Source: an uncultured Solirubrobacteraceae bacterium
GTDB lineage: Bacteria; Actinomycetota; Thermoleophilia; Solirubrobacterales; Solirubrobacteraceae
NCBI GenBank assembly: GCA_902806175.1
Contig: CADCVQ010000054.1
Span: 1 to 64,000 of the forward strand
Direction of reading: 5' to 3'
Length of the DNA stretch: 64,000 nt
Shown: positions 60,160 to 64,000 of the stretch, one piece after another
How positions within the stretch are numbered: position 1 is the stretch's first letter
Layout of the letters: each line of letters opens with the position of its first letter
Notes under the pieces: model-generated
Databases searched by the model: none
What the model saw: the letters and a program-made list of their open reading frames with translations, nothing else
What the model was told of the DNA's origin: nothing
Made by a program: the position numbers and the translations under genes

Positions 60160-61041
60160 TCAGCGCTCCGGGCCCTGCTGCTTGAGAAAGCGCTGGAACT
60201 CCGAGGCGATCGCGTCCCCCGAAGGCAGGTCGCCCGGGCCCAGCGGCGTCGTGTCGCGCTCGGCCGCCTGCTCGAGGCGCTCGACGAAGCGCTGGACGTC
60301 CGGATCGGACTGCACCGCCTGGCCGACCTGGCGCTCGTAGTCCTCCGTCGCGCTCTCCAGCTCGCTCGCGTCGACCGTGACCGCGACGAGGCTCTCGACC
60401 TTGCGCACGAGCGCGAGCGCGGCCTTCGGGTTGGGGGCCGCAGCGACGTAGTGCGGCACCGCCGCCCACAGGCTCGCCGACGGCAGCCCCGCATCCATGC
60501 ACGCCGCGTGCAGCACGCCGACGATGCCCGTCGGCCCCTCGTACGTGGTCTCGCGCAGCGCGATCTTGTCGCCGAGCGTCTCGTCGGAGGCCAGGCCGGT
60601 GATCGAGACCGGATGGCTGTGCGGGACGTCGGCCAGCAACGCGCCGATCGTGACGACGAGTTGCGTGTCCAGCGCCTCGGCGAGATCGACGAGGTGGCGG
60701 CAGAACGCGCGCCAGCGCATCGACGGCTCGGGGCCCTGCACGAGGATCAGGTCGCGGGGGGCGCGCGGCACGCGCGCCGCGAAGATCTCGATGCCCGGCC
60801 ACGTCACCTCGCGCTTGCGCTCATCGGTGAACCCGATGTGCGGGCGCGTGGCCTGGAAGTCGTAGAACTCCTCGGGATCCAGGCGCGCGAAGCGCTCGGC
60901 GCCGAGCGACTCGCCGATGAACGTCAGGGCCGCGGAAGCCGCGTCGCCGGCATCGTTCCAGCCGCTGAAGGCGGCGACCATCGCCGGGGCGCGCAGTCCG
61001 TCGGGCCGGCTCTCCCAGATCAGGGGCTGCATCCGATTCAC
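60160..61041 (-). CDS. PAC2 family protein
   Basis: The 293-residue product is a PAC2-family (proteasome assembly chaperone-like) protein of actinobacteria: PAMVAAFSGWNDAGDAASAAL, PHIGFTDERKREVTWPG, DLILVQGPEPSMRWRAFCRH and VVTIGALLADVPHS are the family blocks. Its role in bacteria is not established. The GTG at 61041 is the longest start and ATG 61032 is an alternative. The stop lies against the MOSC gene, so they are likely in one operon. Confidence 0.85.
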   Translation of the reverse strand: MNRMQPLIWESRPDGLRAPAMVAAFSGWNDAGDAASAALTFIGESLGAERFARLDPEEFYDFQATRPHIGFTDERKREVTWPGIEIFAARVPRAPRDLILVQGPEPSMRWRAFCRHLVDLAEALDTQLVVTIGALLADVPHSHPVSITGLASDETLGDKIALRETTYEGPTGIVGVLHAACMDAGLPSASLWAAVPHYVAAAPNPKAALALVRKVESLVAVTVDASELESATEDYERQVGQAVQSDPDVQRFVERLEQAAERDTTPLGPGDLPSGDAIASEFQRFLKQQGPER

Positions 61042-61057
61042 GGTACATCATGGGCTG

Positions 61058-61924
61058 ATGACGATTGCCACCCTGCGCCAGGGCCAGGAGGTCGATGGCG
61101 TCTTCGCGTGCACGCGCAAGGACCGCCTGCTGTCGCGGGCCGGCACGCCGTACCTCGCCGTCGAGCTGCGCGATCGGACGGGGGCGGTGCAGGGCCGCGC
61201 GTTCCGCGACGCCGACGTCCTCGCCGGGCGCTTCGAGCGCGGCGACCTCGTCCGCGTCGCCGGCCGCGTCGAGCGCTTTCGCGACGAGCTGCAGGTCGAG
61301 CTGCGCGCGATCGGCCGCGCGCGTGAGGGAGAAGCCGATCCGGCGGCATTCCTGCCCGTCGCCTACCGCGACCTCGACGAGCTCGACGGCTTTCTCGAGC
61401 ACCTCGCGCGGGAGGTGCACGACGCCGGGCTGAAGGCGCTGCTGGACGCGCTGCTCGGCGACGCCGCGCTGCGCGCGCAGTGGCGTCGCGCCCCGTGCAG
61501 CCGCAACGGTCACCACGCCTACCTCGGCGGCCTGCTCGAGCACACGGTCGCGGTCGGGACGCTCGTCACCGAGACGTGCACGCTGCATCCGCGGCTGGAC
61601 AGCGACCTGCTGATGACCGCTGCGCTGGTCCACGATCTCGGCCGCACGCGCGAGTTCACGTACGGCGCCGAGATCGGCCTCACGGACGCGGGGCGGCTGC
61701 TCGGCCACATCGAGCTCGGCCTGGCCCTGCTGCGCGAGCACGCCGCGCGCGTGCCGGCGCTCGGCGCGCAACGGCGCGTCGCGCTCGAGCACTGCGTGCT
61801 CTGCCACCACGGCCCCGACCCGGCACCGGGGCGCCGCTTCGGCTCGGCCGAGGCGCTCGCGCTGTATCGCCTCAATGCGCTCGACGCGTCGATAAAAGGC
61901 GCGCTGGAGCACGGTCTGCCGTAG
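61058..61924 (+). CDS. YhaM-like HD-domain nuclease, copy 2
   Basis: A 288-residue paralogue of the 17083 gene. The N-terminal OB-fold (about 1-95: YLAVELRDRTGAVQGRAFRDAD, LVRVAGRVERF) and the HD domain (GGLLEHTVAVG, H192/D193 in LVHDLGRT, LEHCVLCHHGPDP) are in the same order. It lacks the long tail of copy 1. It starts at an ATG 16 bp from the divergent PAC2 gene. Confidence 0.85.
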   Translation: MTIATLRQGQEVDGVFACTRKDRLLSRAGTPYLAVELRDRTGAVQGRAFRDADVLAGRFERGDLVRVAGRVERFRDELQVELRAIGRAREGEADPAAFLPVAYRDLDELDGFLEHLAREVHDAGLKALLDALLGDAALRAQWRRAPCSRNGHHAYLGGLLEHTVAVGTLVTETCTLHPRLDSDLLMTAALVHDLGRTREFTYGAEIGLTDAGRLLGHIELGLALLREHAARVPALGAQRRVALEHCVLCHHGPDPAPGRRFGSAEALALYRLNALDASIKGALEHGLP

Positions 61925-61936
61925 CCTGCGTCGCGA

Positions 61937-63337
61937 ATGCTGCGCTGGGCCCTACCGCTGTCCGTCGCGCTGGCGGTCCTGTGCGGGGCGCAGATCGCGA
62001 CGGCCGCGCGCAGCACGACCACCGTCGCAGGTGACGTGCGAGATGTCGCGTTCACCGACCCCGGCCTCGCGGTCGCACATCAGCCGCCGCGCGGCAGCCT
62101 GACGGTCGAGCGGTTCGTCGCGGGCTCGCCGCCCCAGCCGCTGCTGGGCACGAGCCTGCGCGGCGCCGACGACCAGGTCCAGCTGGCCGGCTCGGCGCAG
62201 GCGCTCGCTGTCGGACTGCTGCCCGACGGCGAGGACGGCACCGCCGCGAGCCGCGTCTTCGCCGGGCCCGCGAGCGGCCCGTTGCGCGAGGTCGCCGGCT
62301 GCGAGGCCGGGCTGCTGCTGCCGCCCGTCGCGGTCACCGGCGCCCGGATCGCGTGGCGCGAGGGCGGCTGCGGCGATCCTCCCGCGCGCCCGACCGCGAC
62401 GACTGCGGCGGCGATCGTGATCGCGGCAGCCGATCCGGCGATCGCGCCGACGCGCGTGGCGCTCGGCCCGGCGGTGCTGCCGGTCTCGATCGTGCTGGCC
62501 GGCGCCGGCGGCCTCGTCGGTCTCATGCGGCCGTCGTTCTTCGCGCTCGACAGCGAGGTGCGCAGCTTCGGTCAGGGCGGGGCGGGCGCGACGCTGACCG
62601 CGCAACGCGGCGCGCTCGTCCTGCCGGTCGGCGTGCTGGCGGACGGCACGAGGGTCCTGTCGCTCGCCCGGCTCGACCTCGAGGACAGCGACCGTGATGA
62701 CGACGTCTGCGCCACCACGCTCTTCACGATCGCCGCCGGCTCGGCGCAGCGGCGCGAGCTGCCGACCGGCGGTTGCCTCGTCGCCGCCGATGCTCTCTCG
62801 GATCCGCAGGCGGCGCGGGTGGCGGGCGACCGCGTCTACGCGCTCGTGCGCAACGCCGGGCGAGCTCGCAACGCACCGCCGCTGACCTCGCTCGTCAGCA
62901 TGCGCGCCGACGGCGGCGACCGTCGCGTGCACGCCTCCGGCTCCTACCGGCAACCGCTGGGCGTCGCCGCAGATGGCGACCGCTTCGCGTTTTGGCACGC
63001 GCGCTGCAGCGACGCCGACACCGACCTCGTGGTCATCGACGGCGCCACGCAGGATGGTGGCCCGGCACAGATCGCGACGTGCCGCGCGCGGGTGCTCACG
63101 CGCGTCGCGCGCGTGCGCGGCGGAAGGATCTCGATCCGCGTGCGCTGCCCGGCGGGCTGTCGCGGCGTCGCCGTCTACGCCCGCGGCAACGGGTCGCGCC
63201 GGTTCGCGTTCGCGCCGGGCACGCACGCGCTGCGCCTTGCGGTGTCCAGGCGCACTCGCCGGCGCGGGCGCCTGCGCCTGACGCTGGCGGTCGAGGGGGC
63301 TCCCGGCACGTCAGCCGAGATCCGCCTGCGGCGCTGA
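61937..63337 (+). CDS. Exported protein of unknown function (466 aa)
   Basis: The ATG at 61937 begins a signal peptide (MLRWALPLSVALAVLCGAQIATA). The mature part is beta-rich with a propeller-like pattern (ADDQVQLAGSAQALAVGLLP, GARIAWREGGC, VSIVLAGAGGLVGLM, RVLSLARLDLE, RVYALVRNAG, DRFAFWHARC) and has about a dozen cysteines that could form disulfides. It ends in a basic Arg-rich domain (VRGGRISIRVRCPAGCRGVAVYARG). No family is recognised; probably surface or periplasmic. It is 12 bp after the YhaM-like gene. Confidence 0.78.
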   Translation: MLRWALPLSVALAVLCGAQIATAARSTTTVAGDVRDVAFTDPGLAVAHQPPRGSLTVERFVAGSPPQPLLGTSLRGADDQVQLAGSAQALAVGLLPDGEDGTAASRVFAGPASGPLREVAGCEAGLLLPPVAVTGARIAWREGGCGDPPARPTATTAAAIVIAAADPAIAPTRVALGPAVLPVSIVLAGAGGLVGLMRPSFFALDSEVRSFGQGGAGATLTAQRGALVLPVGVLADGTRVLSLARLDLEDSDRDDDVCATTLFTIAAGSAQRRELPTGGCLVAADALSDPQAARVAGDRVYALVRNAGRARNAPPLTSLVSMRADGGDRRVHASGSYRQPLGVAADGDRFAFWHARCSDADTDLVVIDGATQDGGPAQIATCRARVLTRVARVRGGRISIRVRCPAGCRGVAVYARGNGSRRFAFAPGTHALRLAVSRRTRRRGRLRLTLAVEGAPGTSAEIRLRR

Positions 63338-63688
63338 CAGCGCGCGCCGCACGAGCTGCGACGCGACGAAGAGGATGAACAGCGCGAAGCTCACCTCGAG
63401 CGCGCGCTGCGCGACGGCGTTGGCAAGTGCCGCGCCGGCGACGGCGCCGGCCGCGCCGAAGAGCGCCAGAAGGGCGGCCGTCCGCAGGTGGACGTTGCCG
63501 CGCCCGCGCTGGCGCAGCGCGCCGACAAGCGCCACGGGGATGATCGCCAGCAGCGACGTCGCCTCCGCGTCGAGCTGGCTCAGGCCGAGGCCGATCGTCA
63601 GCGCGGGGACGAACAGCGCGCCGCCGCCGACGCCGAGCATCCCCGCGACGATGCCCGCCAGCAGGCCGATGAGGACCGCCTCGATCAT
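63311..63688 (-). CDS. TauE/SafE (TSUP) family half-size transporter
   Basis: A 125-residue integral membrane protein: IEAVLIGLLAGIVAGMLGVGGGALFVPAL is the TSUP signature, followed by three more hydrophobic segments. Normal TauE/SafE transporters of about 250 residues consist of two such repeats. This gene contains just one and is followed upstream by a second half-size gene (overlap ATGA at 63688). The two may assemble as a heterodimer exporting sulfite-like or organosulfonate anions. Its 3' end overlaps the end of the convergent exported-protein gene by 27 bp. Confidence 0.88.
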   Translation of the reverse strand: MIEAVLIGLLAGIVAGMLGVGGGALFVPALTIGLGLSQLDAEATSLLAIIPVALVGALRQRGRGNVHLRTAALLALFGAAGAVAGAALANAVAQRALEVSFALFILFVASQLVRRALSAPQADLG

Positions 63689-64000
63689 CAGGCGACCAGC
63701 AGATCGACAGCGACGATCGCCAGCAGCGCGGCGAAGACCAGCGAGATCGCCTTCGTCGTGATGCGCTGCTGCAGCTCGGTGCCGAGCAGCACGCCCGCGA
63801 CGGCGGGCACGCCGACGAGCAGGCCTTCCTGCAGGCGCACGTTGCCGTAGGCGCCGTGCGTCGCCGCCGCAACGCTCGCAAGCACGACGATCGCCGCGAG
63901 CGACGTGCCGATCGCGACGCGCTCGCCGAAGCCGCACCACACGACGAGCAGCGGGACGATGAGAACGCCGCCGCCCACGCCGAAGAGCCCGCTGAACAGC
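63688..64000 (-). CDS. TauE/SafE (TSUP) family half-size transporter, 5' end beyond window
   Basis: The frame is open beyond the window edge. The visible residues (FSGLFGVGGGVLIVPLLVVW, GERVAIGTSLAAIVVLASVAA, VRLQEGLLVGVPAVAGVLLG, FAALLAIVAVDLLVA) form another TSUP repeat. The internal GTG at 63978 would truncate the signature, so the true start lies outside. The stop at 63688-63690 overlaps the start of the neighbour by ATGA coupling. Confidence 0.85.
   Translation of the reverse strand, partial: LFSGLFGVGGGVLIVPLLVVWCGFGERVAIGTSLAAIVVLASVAAATHGAYGNVRLQEGLLVGVPAVAGVLLGTELQQRITTKAISLVFAALLAIVAVDLLVA

Overview
The window is about 64 kb of very GC-rich, densely packed bacterial DNA. I infer an actinobacterium, most probably class Thermoleophilia (Solirubrobacterales type). 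The sequence support is the strong G/C bias at third codon positions, GTG/TTG starts, many 1-14 nt gene overlaps, and actinobacterial families: a DUF2342 zincin, a DUF1707 protein, a PafB/PafC-like double-WYL regulator, a choice-of-anchor P-like exported protein, and groESL behind two CIRCE operators. The taxon is inference; there is no rRNA or tRNA gene here to confirm it.

Region 1 (1-7165) is an accessory block of six same-strand genes: a protein cut by the window edge, an HEXXH metalloprotease-like protein, a small IPT/TIG-domain protein, an orphan 404-residue protein, an M15-type peptidase with an extra C-terminal His/Cys domain, and a 647-residue protein with SPF[IA]DE motifs, an acidic tandem repeat and a Cys/His-rich C-terminal half. 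It resembles the effector end of a contractile-injection or comparable export locus, but no structural gene is visible. It ends in about 500 bp without a gene and a decayed truncated-hemoglobin gene.

Region 2 (7.9-20.9 kb) is chromosomal housekeeping: an epoxide-hydrolase-like enzyme, 1-Cys peroxiredoxin, a membrane protein, p-aminobenzoate synthesis (pabC divergent from a fused pabA-pabB), an L,D-transpeptidase, a YhaM-like HD nuclease, a DUF1707 protein and the double-WYL regulator. Region 3 (21-31 kb) holds an RTX-like exported protein, dTDP-sugar genes rmlA-rmlD-rmlB (no rmlC), a lipoprotein divergent from a TetR regulator, a family-5 uracil-DNA glycosylase and an M36 metallopeptidase.

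Region 4 (31-44 kb) carries the Lhr helicase, a VOC protein, a PGPGW membrane protein without a canonical start codon, a GlcD-like oxidase, a Nei-like glycosylase coupled to a GDPD-family phosphodiesterase, an ECF sigma factor coupled to a DUF4349 membrane protein, and a Crp/Fnr regulator with a CRP-like palindrome at its own start. Region 5 (44-53 kb) has an ASCH protein, groES-groEL, an amidase, an SDR, ferredoxin, beta-carbonic anhydrase and an Mrp-type ATPase.

Region 6 (53-64 kb) has an H1-like Lys/Ala protein behind an AT-rich promoter, tandem hairpins, a DUF2342 zincin, an IMPase, a UvrD-like helicase-nuclease with an in-frame repeat insertion, MOSC and PAC2 proteins, a second YhaM paralogue, an exported protein and two half-size TauE/SafE genes. 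DNA repair is well represented (UDG, Nei-like, Lhr, helicase-nuclease, PafBC-like regulator). Many functional calls rest on motifs read by eye.
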